Source: Neopestalotiopsis rosae (taxonomy: Eukaryota; Ascomycota; Sordariomycetes; Amphisphaeriales; Sporocadaceae). Taken from it: a DNA stretch of 64,000 bases. A model generated the notes under the pieces. It was not told where the DNA came from, made no database searches, and saw only the letters and a program-made list of their open reading frames with translations. The DNA is taken from assembly GCA_023078685.1 (NCBI GenBank), contig JALGAS010000001.1:3162001-3226000 (forward strand), given 5' to 3'. Below, in pieces: positions 22,512 to 34,364 of this stretch. Position 1 is the first letter of the stretch, and each line of letters starts with the position of its first letter. A program made the translations under genes and the position numbers.

Positions 22512-24589
22512 GATGGCGGCAGCTGTCAAATTTGCCGTAAAGCTCCGAGAAGGAAAAAGCAAAGATGAGCAAAGTATGTAGAACTTCAAGTAGCACAAGG
22601 GAACAGGCCCAAGGGGACCGAGGAGGTAAGACGAAAGGTCTCGAACGCGGCTGCTGTGATCTGTCTCGCTCGCCGCGTGTGCTTCGCGTGGCACAACAGG
22701 ACGAAGGGGTGAGCAAAAAAGTAAAATAGGCCAGGCAGGAGATAGATCTCGAAAGACCATAGATTGGGTCGAATGAGACGTCGATGGCTTCACAGATAGA
22801 CTACAGAGCCCATGTAGTTAAAGTTTCTTCTTTTTACTCGTTATCACATCGCCTTGGGAGCACATGCTAATTGTCTTGACGAGGAGGAGGGTCTGTCCCC
22901 CAAGTCTACCGCCGCCCGGCTCGCGATCATGTCCTCCTTCAGTATTTTTTTTTTTTTTCGTCGCAATGTCGTTCCCTCTTTTGTTTGCGCCTGAACTGCT
23001 CGGACTCATCGCCGACCAAAGCCGCCGCATTGCCAGGTCCCTTTCCTCCTCCCCAACAAGCGAGCCTATCGTGAGGTAGCTGTGCTTGTTCTCATGACCA
23101 GCGAAGATCGTGGAGCTTTTCTGCTGCTATCTGCATAAGACTCGTCTCTCGGAACACACAAATAAAAAGTCTTTGGCGAAGGTGCTCGTAATCGGATTCC
23201 CCGCGCTGGACGTTCCCCGCACACACCTACATACACACGTTGGAGGAAAGCCCCAGGGGGTATTCGACCAGGGCAGACACTCATCATCAGAGAGAGAGGG
23301 GAAAGAAAAAGGAAAGAAACTCCTTTGGTCTTGGAGACGCAAGTCCAGTCTAATCCGGGCTGGGACACTTAGGTACCACGAGCGGCTTGTGACCCAGGGG
23401 CACAGGGCGATGCATATTACATATCAGATGGTGGTACTACAATACATAGATAATTAGTAAAGGGCCAGCCGGAAATCCCTGCACCCTTGCTGGAAATCAC
23501 AACAGGCGGCGGCTACCTTTTTGACGTGGGTGACATCGTGGCACCCAAGGGGACTCGACTCTCCCCCCGGGCGTACTGTAGTACCAAGTTACATAGTATA
23601 AGTATAACTTGAGTATAGCCTTGGCTCGCGACTAGGGGGTATCCTTGCTTAGACGCTTCATGGTCTCTCGCTGCGGGCCGACAGTCCATATTGCTGCCCT
23701 CTCTTCATTGGCTGTGCTATCTCGGTTTATACCCGCCCAATCGCAATGCGTCCTTTTTCTTTTCCATCTTGGCCCTACTACTGTACCATAATACCCAAGT
23801 GGAAGTACCTACCTACACAGCCAGACAGCAACAGCAACAGCACAGCACAGCAGCCAAGGAGGTGTGCCAACCCTCGCCCTGAATTGTATCGCCTTGTGTG
23901 CCTATCAGCGAATGATTACAGAAGCATGTCCATGCGAGACATGATGATCGACTGCCATCACCCTTGTCCCTCCCTCCCCCTACACGTGTGTGTAGCCTTG
24001 GAGCGAGACCCTACACCACCAAACTAACTGTAATTGTTAAGTCCATATGTTTGAGAATTCGAGGCTAACTTCTCGGCCGGAAAAATTAATGCTTCATCCA
24101 CACGCTCTCGAGAAAGGCGCCCCTTCATGAAACTAGCCACTACGTACTTTGAGCTATGTACATGCATATTACCAGCATTCAGATAGCAGCAGTCAACTTG
24201 GTCCTTTCCTTCATAGCCGGCCCCCAATCGTTAGCTTTGCGGAGTCACTGCTGCGGTTTCGCCTCCACACCCTCAGTTCAGGACTTATAGCCGAGGCGCA
24301 ATACTCGAATGGGCAAGTTACATAGAAATGCCAGTCTCACCGACGGCTATGGTTGAGCAGGCGTAACCCATTCTGTCCAGTCTTACCGTTTTCAATGGAC
24401 CCCAATGCCTCCAATTGGGGGGCAGCATACCGAGTTGAGAGATCGTCAGCAATCTCCTGCCCGCATTGCATGGGTGTCGAGCTGTACCCCGGATTTTAAT
24501 CCGCCTTCGGGGTCCCCACCAACTCTGTTCCTAACCCTTGGCGAGCATCATTCACCATCATGCCCTCGTGGGAGTACTATGTGTCTCTG

Positions 24590-24623
24590 TAGGTAGGTAG
24601 GCAGGCAGACAGGCAGGCAGGCA
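24590..24623. repeat. TAGG/CAGG tetranucleotide microsatellite
   Basis: Imperfect run of TAGG units passing into CAGG/CAGA units. A similar TAGG or CCTA motif recurs in other intergenic regions of this window. Confidence 0.8.
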
Positions 24624-24995
24624 CTGGAATGTGGAATGTGGAGTGTGGAGGCTTGGTCTGATTGCTGCAACTATCTCCTGCTCATATCAAGTGACAGGCT
24701 ATGTACATATCTTGAGACAACAGGCTCCGTTTTGCACACGTCATGCTCTCATCAATCCTCATTCGCTGCCTGGATTTTTCGCATTCTCCATTTTCCCTCC
24801 AGAGCAGCGCAAAGTGCCCCGACAATGCCCATATTGGCTTGGCTTTCCCCCCAAATGTAGACACCGCCGCTCCCAAAAAAGACGCAAAGAGGTATCTTCA
24901 TTTTCCAGAACGATGCCGAAAGTAACCTTAAAATCAAGTTGAATGCAACATACCCCAGACTGGCGTCCCCCCTTGCCCATATCCGTATGAGGCTT

Positions 24996-27390
24996 TTACT
25001 GAACGAAAGAGTAAGCCGCGCCGCCTATGCCGCCGGCTCCATGGTGAGGTTCCAGCATGCCGTAGTCCATCTGCATCATGCCGTCGTGAACATTGCCGAA
25101 TTGTGCATATTCCATCTCTTCCTGGTTGCCCCATAGCATACCGTCCAAGTCCCAGAGACCCTGCGGATCGAGCACACCCATCAGCCCGAAACCCTCGGGC
25201 TCCAACCCTATGGGCGACATGTGCAAGTCCGATCCGTCACCCATGAGCATACCATGATCCGTCACCAGCCGCTGCAGGGGGCTGTGAGCCCGCATCGCCG
25301 GCTCTAGCTGCCGCGAAGCCTCGTACATGCGCCAGACAACCTCGCGGCTTCTGCGCGCTGCCAGGGACCAATCTTCCATGGCTTCGAGCAGCTCCAAGAC
25401 AGTGTCGAGTTGTTTCTGCCAGTCTGGCACACGTGGGCTATCCCACTGCCAGAATATGCTGACCAATGGTATCATTGCCGCTTGGTACAGAAACCAAACT
25501 GCATTCCAACCAGACATCTGGTTGCGCGTCCATTCACGAGAGATGTCCTCGATCGTAGCCTTGGCAAGATCTCGGCATGCTTCAATAGCCGCGATGTCAT
25601 GCTCAGCTGCGTGTGATGCGCCACTGCTGGCCAAGTTGAGAAGAACAGGCCTGTGAATAAGCATGCGCAGGTTCTGGTATCTCCACTTCATGATGCAGCG
25701 CACGATGTACAGAGGCTCTGCGCAAGGATCGGTCGTTCTTAGCAACCAAGGTAGATTGCTGTACCAATTGACTAGCTGTCCGTCGAGGTGGCAACGGTCT
25801 TCCGCTCTTAGCAATGGTGAAATTGCAAGCATATCTTGAACTCCCGTTGCAATCTTGCAAAATTTGATGTTTTCGATAAGTGGAAGAATGCCCGCATGTT
25901 GTGCAGAGTCGCGGCCAGAGCTGATACCTGGTTCTGGTACTCTGATATTGATGGCTGGGCCCCATCGGCCAAAGGATGGCCGGCCCATTGTAGTTGTGGC
26001 CCATGTATCAAGACAGAAGAGACTCCACCAAGTCCGGCGTCGTGTCTCGGCAGCTACAGCTTCGTTGCTGTTGCCAGATGGAGAACTGACGAGGCTTTCC
26101 CGGTGCAATCCGAGAGCACTAGCCATGCGAACCGCGGCGCCAAGCACGGCGTTTGCCATGTTCGGACGGTTGATGTAGTGCAGGTAGTAACCACCGATCA
26201 AGGCCAGTGCCTGGACGGTTTCAATGTGGCTACTTCCAAAGGAGTCCAACGGAAGATGATCCATGGCTCGGTTGTAGTAGTTGAGGTGGTTGTAGTCATC
26301 CGATTTCATGGCAGCGATACTTCCCATGGCGAATACCATGTTGAGAATGGCGAGCCAGGGTGCATCACATCTCTGGCCTTCAAGATAGTCGGCCCGAAAT
26401 GATGCTTCGTCGAGCATTGGGATGAAGACATGTACTCTCTTGAAGTATGCGTCAATGAGCGTTTGCCCTTTCCAGGACCATGGTACTCGTTGCGGTTCCT
26501 TCATGTTTGTTGTCTTTTGTTTCATGGTTGGCAGGTTGTGCGTCATTTCTACGCTATTGAGAGGTGTAGTGAGTGAGTTTCGGAGGCCGGGTTGGACTCT
26601 GAGCATAACCATGAGGGCAGCCTTGATTGATGAAGCTCCGAGGTAAGAAGCTTGTCGATCGACCGAGAGCGACAGAGCGTTGACATCATCCGCTTCGACT
26701 GGGATCGGGTCTCTTCCTCGGCGTTCCTCGTCCCATTCCGAGTCTCGTGTTGGTACCTGCTCCAGGCCGGTAAGACCCTGCTCTGTGGCAGACAAGGGCG
26801 GTGATTGCAATCCGGCCTCGATAGGTGAGCTATGGATTGGTGGCGATGGCATGCCATTTGTTGGGTCGGTGGTGCCTGGCCGGTCCAAGACGTTGAGCAA
26901 CTCCTGGCGTGACAATGGCAGTAGCGATTGGACATCGTGATTTGGATAGAGGCGTTTAAGTATAGCCCGGCATTCTTCGAGAGATTGTGATAGTGCTTCC
27001 AGTGTTTTCCTGGACGGAATGACACGCTGGCGGTGCTTGTCGTAGAAGCAACGCTTTGGTGCTCGACTTGAGAGACATTGTCCACAAGGTTGTTGACCAT
27101 CACACCGTCTTTAATGATGTCAGTTGAACCCTTCGTTTTAACACGAAGGCAAATTATACTTACATTTTCCGGCGTTTGCACTCGGCACATGCGTGTGGGG
27201 TGGTGATACGCTTTGCAGCACTGCTCGAGCTCGTCTTTGAGCCCTCTGTCGAGTCTACAGACTGTTTGCGAGGAGTAACTCCTTGAACTAAGGATTGTTA
27301 GAGGACCTGTGATCAAGTCCTTGGCTATCACCGGTACTCACAGGTGTGGAACATCCCACCCTGAGTCGGGATGGGAATCGACGGCGCCAT
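24996..27390 (-). CDS. Zn2Cys6 fungal transcription factor with Fungal_trans domain
   Basis: Nuclear DNA-binding regulator. Start ATG 27390 (MAPSIPIPTQGGMFHT), two short introns, then one long exon to the stop at 24996; I estimate about 750 residues. The binuclear zinc cluster is CAECKRRKIRC joined across the second intron to DGQQPCGQC then LSSRAPKRCF. Spacing is CX2CX6CX5CX2CX8C, with all six cysteines present. A helical linker follows (RKTLEALSQSLEECRAILKR), likely the dimerisation part. The middle-homology region lies in the long exon, with ETRRRTWWSLFCLDTWATTT, GRPSFGRWGPAINIRVP and IETVQALALIGGYYLHYINR. The C terminus is rich in Met, Gly, Asp and Glu, suggesting an acidic activation region. 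I cannot name its targets. It stands alone between two long gene-free regions. Confidence 0.9.
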
Positions 27391-28138
27391 GATTTTGTTG
27401 TTGATGGTGACGACGACGATGATAATGACGATGCTACAAAGAATCAAGTTGACTTCTGTAGTATGAAATAGTCTAGTGTCGTTTCCTTTTGGAACTTGTT
27501 GAAGAATATAGTAGAGTGATCAGCAGCATTGCCTTGTCATGAACCAATCCGACGGCTAAGCGAACGGTGGCAGATGTTGAAGATTTATATAGAAAGATGC
27601 ATGCTCAGTCGGAGCCGCGCAGTATGGGTATGCGGAGAAAGAAATTGTGGTAGAAAGATGATCTTCTTGTGGGGTAAGTTCCCGCCCCCCTGGACAGGCC
27701 TGGACAAGACAACCATCTACTCAGGTACAGTCAGTCGATCGATACTCGAATTGTATATACCCCCATACTATGGGATCGGCGGGTCTCTCGAGGTACGTAC
27801 ATACATACAAGGACTCTACACAACTGGACTACTGGCTGCTGGCTAGTGCTGGACCCTGATCGTGGTTGGGTCTGACCCAGGCAAGCATGGCAAGAAGCCA
27901 AGGTACCCGAAAGAGAGCGGGTGACAACGTGCAGGTGGAGATCAATGCCGTGTCGAGTCGAATCAAGATGACACTGCCGGATACTCCATAGAAGATGCTT
28001 CATTCATCCAGTCATAAAATACGTACGTGACGGAAAGGGTGCTCGCAGCCAACCAACCAACCCAGACGAGTTTCGACGAGCCAGCCAACCAGCCAGCAAT
28101 GTCAAGCAGCAGGGCCGGCCGAGGCAAGGCAAGGCGGG

Positions 28139-28146
28139 TGACGTCT
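28139..28146. promoter_or_regulatory. CRE-like motif TGACGTCT
   Basis: One TGACGTC core, as recognised by bZIP regulators of the CREB/ATF class, about 750 bp upstream of the transcription factor start codon. A single 8-bp match is weak evidence. Confidence 0.25.
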
Positions 28147-29120
28147 TGGGCGTGATGTGGGCATCATTCGATAGACAAGCGAGGAGGCGAGCCAGAGATA
28201 ACCAAGGTACAGTACTGTATGTAAGGTGATGTGAATGATAGAGCTTGTCTGATATGATGGTTGTGTGTATTATTGTATTTGTTGTTTATTACACAGACCA
28301 AGGGATGACGGCGGCAGTCTGCTTGAGTGGCGTTGGTTTCACACAAAGCTATAGAACCCGACCGGCTGAGGCTGTGAAATAGCAGACCGAATCGTACTGT
28401 CCGGACGAGCGGTACATTGCCATTGTCTTGACGGCTAACGGCTAGTTGAGCGAGCCCAAATGTTACCTTGAAGGACAAGAGGGCGAAATTGGGACAAGAT
28501 TTTGAGTTTAGGCCGAGTTAAGATGAAGTTGCGAAGGAACAAAGCCGGACAGGGGCCCTGAACTTGATCAATGTCCGTCCACCAGCTCCTTGGTCAAATC
28601 GCCGCCTCTTTCTGCACCAAAGCGCCGCATGAATTTTTTTTTTCTGCCCAGTCGTCCCCTCCTTCCTTCACATAATCCCTAGGAAATAATAGGACATGGT
28701 CCCCGAGTGGGACTAGTGTTACATTTAATGCAATGCCGGCGCTAGTGGTGAATGGGCAAGTCCCACCTAAATTGTGTACCGCTCAATTGACTACAGAAGG
28801 TATCAATGGCTCTGTATATTATTACCCAGGCCCTGTATTAAAATGTCCCCCCAGAAGAAATGACGATGGCACGACGACTGGGCGGGTAGACTGACATATC
28901 AATTTCATCGCCTAGTTGCTCGCTTTATTCGTACTCGGTCAGATACTCGACTCGACTTACCTCTATATCCTCGGGGCACTGAATAGCAGCTGAGCTGTGC
29001 TGAAATCCACTTCCATGGCCCAGGTACGAGAAGACCCGCTCGGAAAACCGTTTGATCAACCCGAAAGATCACAGCTTAATAGCAAGTAACACGAACTCTT
29101 TCTTGTCGAGATCCGGAAGA

Positions 29121-29140
29121 CATGAGATGACATGAGATGA
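29121..29140. repeat. Tandem 10-bp repeat CATGAGATGA x2
   Basis: Two exact adjacent copies of CATGAGATGA in the gene-free region upstream of the transcription factor. Confidence 0.7.
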
Positions 29141-30360
29141 TTCTTTTCACCTGCCTCCACTTTTGCGCGGGGCAAAGCTGCCGGCTGCCCTTGTGTGCGT
29201 GAAAAACGCTGACTGACATAAACAACATCACGCTGCGTGCCTGTGGATTCTTGGAACTCGCTGTAGTGTGTGTATGTAGGTGATAGTCTGTACACTACTA
29301 CCTACAGTACCTACAAACTTGACTGCTAGGGGCAAGGCCCGGAGGGAAGAAGGGGGGAAAGAAAGCAAACAAGTGAGCCAAGTCATCAATCATCCTGGAT
29401 GGGCCGAAGGGGTTGCAGTTGCGCCGTGCCAGAGATTTCTGGAACAACCAACCATGTCGCCGGATTCGACCTTGACTAAACTGCGTACAATGTATCTAAG
29501 AAAAAAAGACAAGGTAAAATAGCAGCAAGCAGCAAAGCAAGACAGGGCAGCATGTGGTGGACATGGGGTAATTGATGGGGGCAGCGTGGCCGCTAAACCC
29601 CTTCACCCATGCAGGTGTAACGGGAACTGAAGATCCAGATGCCGGTGGAAATTCCCCACATGACCGTGGTTTTTAATATACTGGACGCACCACAAGTCAG
29701 GCCAGCGCGACGCGCGATGCCAGGCACACACGTATACTCCTGCACCCCATACTTGTCACATTCACATCGGGCGAGCCGCGCACCAAAGATCATGTACCGC
29801 TTCATGGGCAAGGTAGTATGTAAGGCAAGGTAGGAATGGACCATGGGGGAAAAGACAAGAAGCTGGAGCAGATGTCCGGACTATGGCCGACAATGACTGT
29901 ACGCCACACTGCTAGGTTTCCTAGTGTGTGATTTTTTCCGCCTTTTCTTTTCTTCTAACTGTTCTCCCTTGATTCTTTCTCCTTGCAGGCCGATAGTCGG
30001 TCATATTATCAGTACTTTGTATTATCACTGCAACTGTGATCTGGTTTCCCAAAGTTTACTTGGTTAAGCAAGATTAGGTGACACGAAATGCCTCCTTTGC
30101 TTGAAATCCCTTTTGCTCGGGAGAAGAGAAGAAAGCAAAAAAGTGACACGTCGACCGGCTAGATTAGGTACAGTACTGCAGGATATTTGGATCGTGCCGG
30201 CACCGAGTGGGATTAAGGGATCGTGGGAAATGGGCGCTACTACGGGAGCCGTTCCGAAGAGACGGGGCCCCATTCTTCTTTTCTCCAAGCCCAAAAGAAA
30301 AAGTTACCTTTCTTGTATGATGCATCTTATTGCTGCCGCTGCCGCCCACCCTTCGTCAAT

Positions 30361-30390
30361 GTGTGTGTGTATGTGTGTGTGTGCGCGTGT
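30361..30390. repeat. GT-rich microsatellite
   Basis: About 30 bp of alternating G and T with one ATGT and one GCGC interruption. It lies in gene-free DNA. Confidence 0.85.
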
Positions 30391-33300
30391 AATGCCTGTG
30401 AACTCGTCAGAACTTCAACGTCAGTCAAACGAGGCATAGCGCGCCCAGTCGGGACAAGGCCGTCAGACATGACATAACTAAGCACTTATTCATCCAAGTG
30501 GAAGGAGTTTTCTACTGAACCAGTCAAGTCAGTAGTCGCGTGCCAGTCACATATTGAACCATCGTCGGCTTTCGGTACCGCATCCGCCCAAGACTTTGGA
30601 CTAGAGCTACAAAACAGACCCATTTATACCTAAGCAAAACTACCTCAACATGTAATGCAAGTACCTTTGTTCGGCGTCTCGCCCAGAGTTTCCCTCTGAT
30701 CCGATGCGAGAGATCCGGAAGTGAAAAGAAGCTCACAGTAGTAGAAAATTGACATCAGCCGGGTTCCTACAAGTCTGCAACAGTACACACGCTCGCACGC
30801 ATCAGCCACAGCGACTGTGACATAACTTCCCAGTTACTGTATAATACATACGCGTACGCTCAACCGTCTGACGTTACAGTACTATAGCTTGTGGCTTGAC
30901 GGGTTGCGACAGCTCTGCGCAGGAAACAAAAAAAAGTAATGTAATAAACTCTGTCGTTGGTTTGTTCTCTATATAAGTAAAAGAGACACACGGGGCCAGC
31001 CCAGCGCTTTGGATTGGCGCATGAAGCCTGAAACTTGGGTATCCGCTGAATAGGAATACAGTAGGCACGTAACTCGGTTTAGAGTTAAGGCTTTTAACTT
31101 TCTGTGTATCCCAAAGAGCCGCAAACCCATGCTTCGTCCCTCTTTCTCAGCTCCGTCCCAATTTGCCTGTATCCAGATTCAGCGTCCATTGGCTATTTTG
31201 GCCGGTCCAACTTCCTATTCTGGCCATCCCGCGCCCTTTCTTGTCTGGGTGCCAATGCTGGTTAAGCTACTCTACCCCACAGATTGTTCCTTTTTCTCTC
31301 TTTCTCTTTTGTCCTCCCCCCCCTCTACTATGTACATTTTTTCTTGTCTGAACTTACTACCCACCAGGGCCAACCACTCATACGTACTTTGTGCCTCCCC
31401 AAAAAGCGGCTTCTGGTAGCCAGCTCGGCTGAGGGGTGGGAGCCACGTTGTGTGGAGTGCAGTCTTATCTCCTCTGTTATATAGGTGACAGCCGGACTGA
31501 GCCACGATGCGCCTTCGCCAAATCCTGCATTGCATAAGTAGGTAAAGACGTAGCAGCAGCAGAGGGGTGGAAAAGATGTAAAGAGGCTCATGATCTTGCC
31601 GGCCATCCTTCAATGTCACCCCTGTTTACGTCCAATCCATACAAAAGGTGTATACACAAATACACTAACAAACGAAAAAAATACAAGTCTGACGTTGTGT
31701 GGATTCTATCTGTCGCCTTTTTTGCCCGCTACTACCTACCTACGCAGTAGGCTTGGTAGGCAGGTAGGATCCTCGAGCCGGCAGTAATTACTGTACTACA
31801 CCCTTCTAAGGTGATTTCCTCTCAGCCTATGTGAATCCTGTCCCGCCTCCCCACATTCCCAAGACATCAAATGGTTTGGTACCTGTGTGCTCGCGTTACA
31901 TACTTTTGTGTGTTATTATGACATCTGGGCGCACATATAGTTACACAAGTGCCTTGACTTTTGGAACAAAAGAACAAAGTAAAATAAAAGCTTGCACACT
32001 CGGGCACACTTTTCAGACACTGCCTTGGAAAAAGGGCCATCCAGACCCAGAAAGAAAAACCAAAAGAAGGATCTCGACAATTAGACTGAAGCATCCGTCA
32101 TTTTATGCAGAGTCTTTTGTTTGGCCCGTTTCGCCGGCATGGCATTTAAGCCACCTATAGGTGACGAGAGCTTGGGACCAGTACCCCCGTACTATGGAGA
32201 CCTTTTGTACTTTGTACCTTTGGGACTGCGTCTCGGGGCAGTCAGTATAGTATGTACATCACTTATCTTCGTGCACGGCGAGCAGGCGGCGCGACTTGGC
32301 TGCCAGAAAAACTTCCTTGGGTCTTTCTACTCTTCTGACGTTCTTCCTTCTCTTGCCCTTACTTCACTCAGGAGGAAAGAGTCCCTCTGGTTTGTCTCCC
32401 CCCACCATCCAACTTTTTTCTTTCAATTTCATGGGGAACACACTTAAAGAGTGGCCAAAAAGCCACATCATCGTCATCCTTGGTGACTGACAGCCGCATA
32501 TATTAAATGACACACCCAACGCGCCCCAAGAAACAGGATCATCGTGTACCCGGCCGTCAAAAGCCCGCCCAGATCGACTTTGATTTTCTTCTTCTTCCTT
32601 TTTTCTCCCAAGTTACCCACTCACCCTTGTCTGCCTGCCAAACAGGCGGGCGTCACGCCCTGCTGCCGGGTGCGGACGCAAGACCCAGAGCCGAACAAGG
32701 TGGAGGGCGATCCATTCTCATAAAAAAGAATCATTCGAGGATTGTAACAACCTTTTCCTACAGTCTGGGTGAATTTGGTTCTTGTTTTTTTTTTCCGCTT
32801 GTATCTTTCCTTTTCCTTTTTGCAATTCCCCCCTGGTTCCTCTGTCTCCTTAAACTCCGACATGCACACTCTGGGTCATGTCCATGTCAAGTAATCAAAA
32901 AGTCATGGCCAAGTAAATCAATCTTGTTGCTTCTTCTTTCCTTCCTCATGGGCGACAGGCGCTCGGTGCGCCTCGAAATTATATTCCCATGCTGCTGCGC
33001 TCCCTTCATGCTTGTGACAAATGTATGAAGGCAAACTGGCGAGATTAAACTGCTGCTTCGCTACAGCTGTGCGGCATATAACGTTCATTTAAAACTGGTA
33101 TCTAAAGATAGCCCCCATCCCATGGGCCGCGTGGTTTTGTGTCTCTTGGAAAATCTGCTTCTACAAGATTGATCGCCGAACTGCAAGTCCGAGCAGGAAA
33201 CGGCGCTTATGACTATCAAATTATTTTGATTACCGGCGGATTGCATAATCCTCGACACAAGTCATATAGATCTCTCAACATCTCTTAGTGCCCAGGGGCA

Positions 33301-34364
33301 TGAGGATTCAACGGAAGTATCCAAGTCCCCTGGTTTGTCTCATGTCTCATATGACCCATGCACAAAGTAAGCATAACATGCAAAACACTAGCCTGGCCTC
33401 GAAGAACCCCATGGAGCAAAGAGTGAATTTCCATCCAATCTCAAGCCTTGCTTGGGATCTGAGAGAGGGCCGATCATCCATCCCCCACCAAGTCAGCCGA
33501 TCAACCTATCCACGTACGTACCCAGCATTTGCATACATGACAAAGGGCGACGACCCGTTGGGGTCGACTTGGGGGGAGGGGAAAAAAGGGACATACATTA
33601 CGCATGTACCGATTCGGCTTCTAGGTCGTATGGTATGGGGAAAGCTTTCAGATCTTAATCGGTATCTTATGAACAGAGTCACCATAAGCCTGCGCGTCTA
33701 TGTGCTTGTGTTACTGTCCCAGTGACAGCATTCCGTTTGCCTTCAGAAGAAGAACTTCTCTTGTTCAACGTGATACCAGCACAGCACTGAGCCGAGCGGG
33801 CCTGGAATCATAACTGCCCGCATATACAATGCTCGAGAACGCCTCAGACGTAAACGACTTTCTTGACTTCACGTGTATATGCCTGTAAACAGCATATCCC
33901 CCGTAATAACCAGTAATCTGGCGCTGTCATTTCAAATACCAAGTCATGTCATTGCCCGAGGAGTCGCCTTGAGAAACTTATTCGCCTCTTGGTAACAACT
34001 TAATTGTTCAGCTTGCTAGACATTACCTGACTCAAGGTACATATCCTGCCAGTCCAATTTTGATAGCCACCCATGCCCCTCGTCCAGTGATCTCTCGACT
34101 GGCTGCAAGGGCTCGCACCGCAAGGTTACTGCAAGGGCCAAGGGCCTACGATCCGAGTATGTCTCATATCTTGGCTGCCACACGGCAGAGAAGGGTGGCC
34201 TATGTGGTATCCTAAGCTCCCGCCGAGCTTCCAGGCTTATAAGCTGTATCCACACAGCTCCAGCTTCCCCAAGCTAATCCCGGATCTTTCAAGGCGAATG
34301 CCGGGTATCTATCCTATAATATCGTTCATATCTCTATTCATGCTGCCTCTAAGTGACTCCACTT

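Larger units (their letters stand above)
19996..24995. other. 5-kb gene-free region between monooxygenase and transcription factor
   Basis: The left end is the promoter of the monooxygenase gene; the rest is 3' of the transcription factor. Open frames here are low-complexity (Lys/Arg/Glu-rich on one strand, Ser/Leu-rich on the other), lack family motifs and do not join by plausible splicing. It contains long purine/pyrimidine-asymmetric runs (21,700-22,600), a 21-bp palindrome and microsatellites, listed separately. Confidence 0.5.
27391..34364. other. 7-kb gene-free region upstream of the transcription factor
   Basis: No supportable coding sequence on either strand. Contents are pyrimidine-rich tracts, CCAACCAA-type repeats (28,050-28,100), a CRE-like TGACGTCT at 28,139, a 10-bp tandem repeat at 29,121-29,140, a GT microsatellite near 30,370 and CCTACCTA patches near 31,735. 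Its size and position upstream of a regulatory gene suggest an extended promoter, a long 5' leader or an unannotated non-coding transcript. That is inference. Confidence 0.45.

Noticed and set aside
22024..22793. Long open frames on both strands (185 and 171 codons)
   Set aside because: Lys/Arg/Glu-rich on one strand and Ser/Leu-rich on the other, reflecting purine skew; no domains and no plausible splicing.
28164..33725. Many open frames of 60-170 codons upstream of the transcription factor
   Set aside because: They use non-ATG starts or low-complexity sequence, overlap each other on both strands and show no conserved motif.
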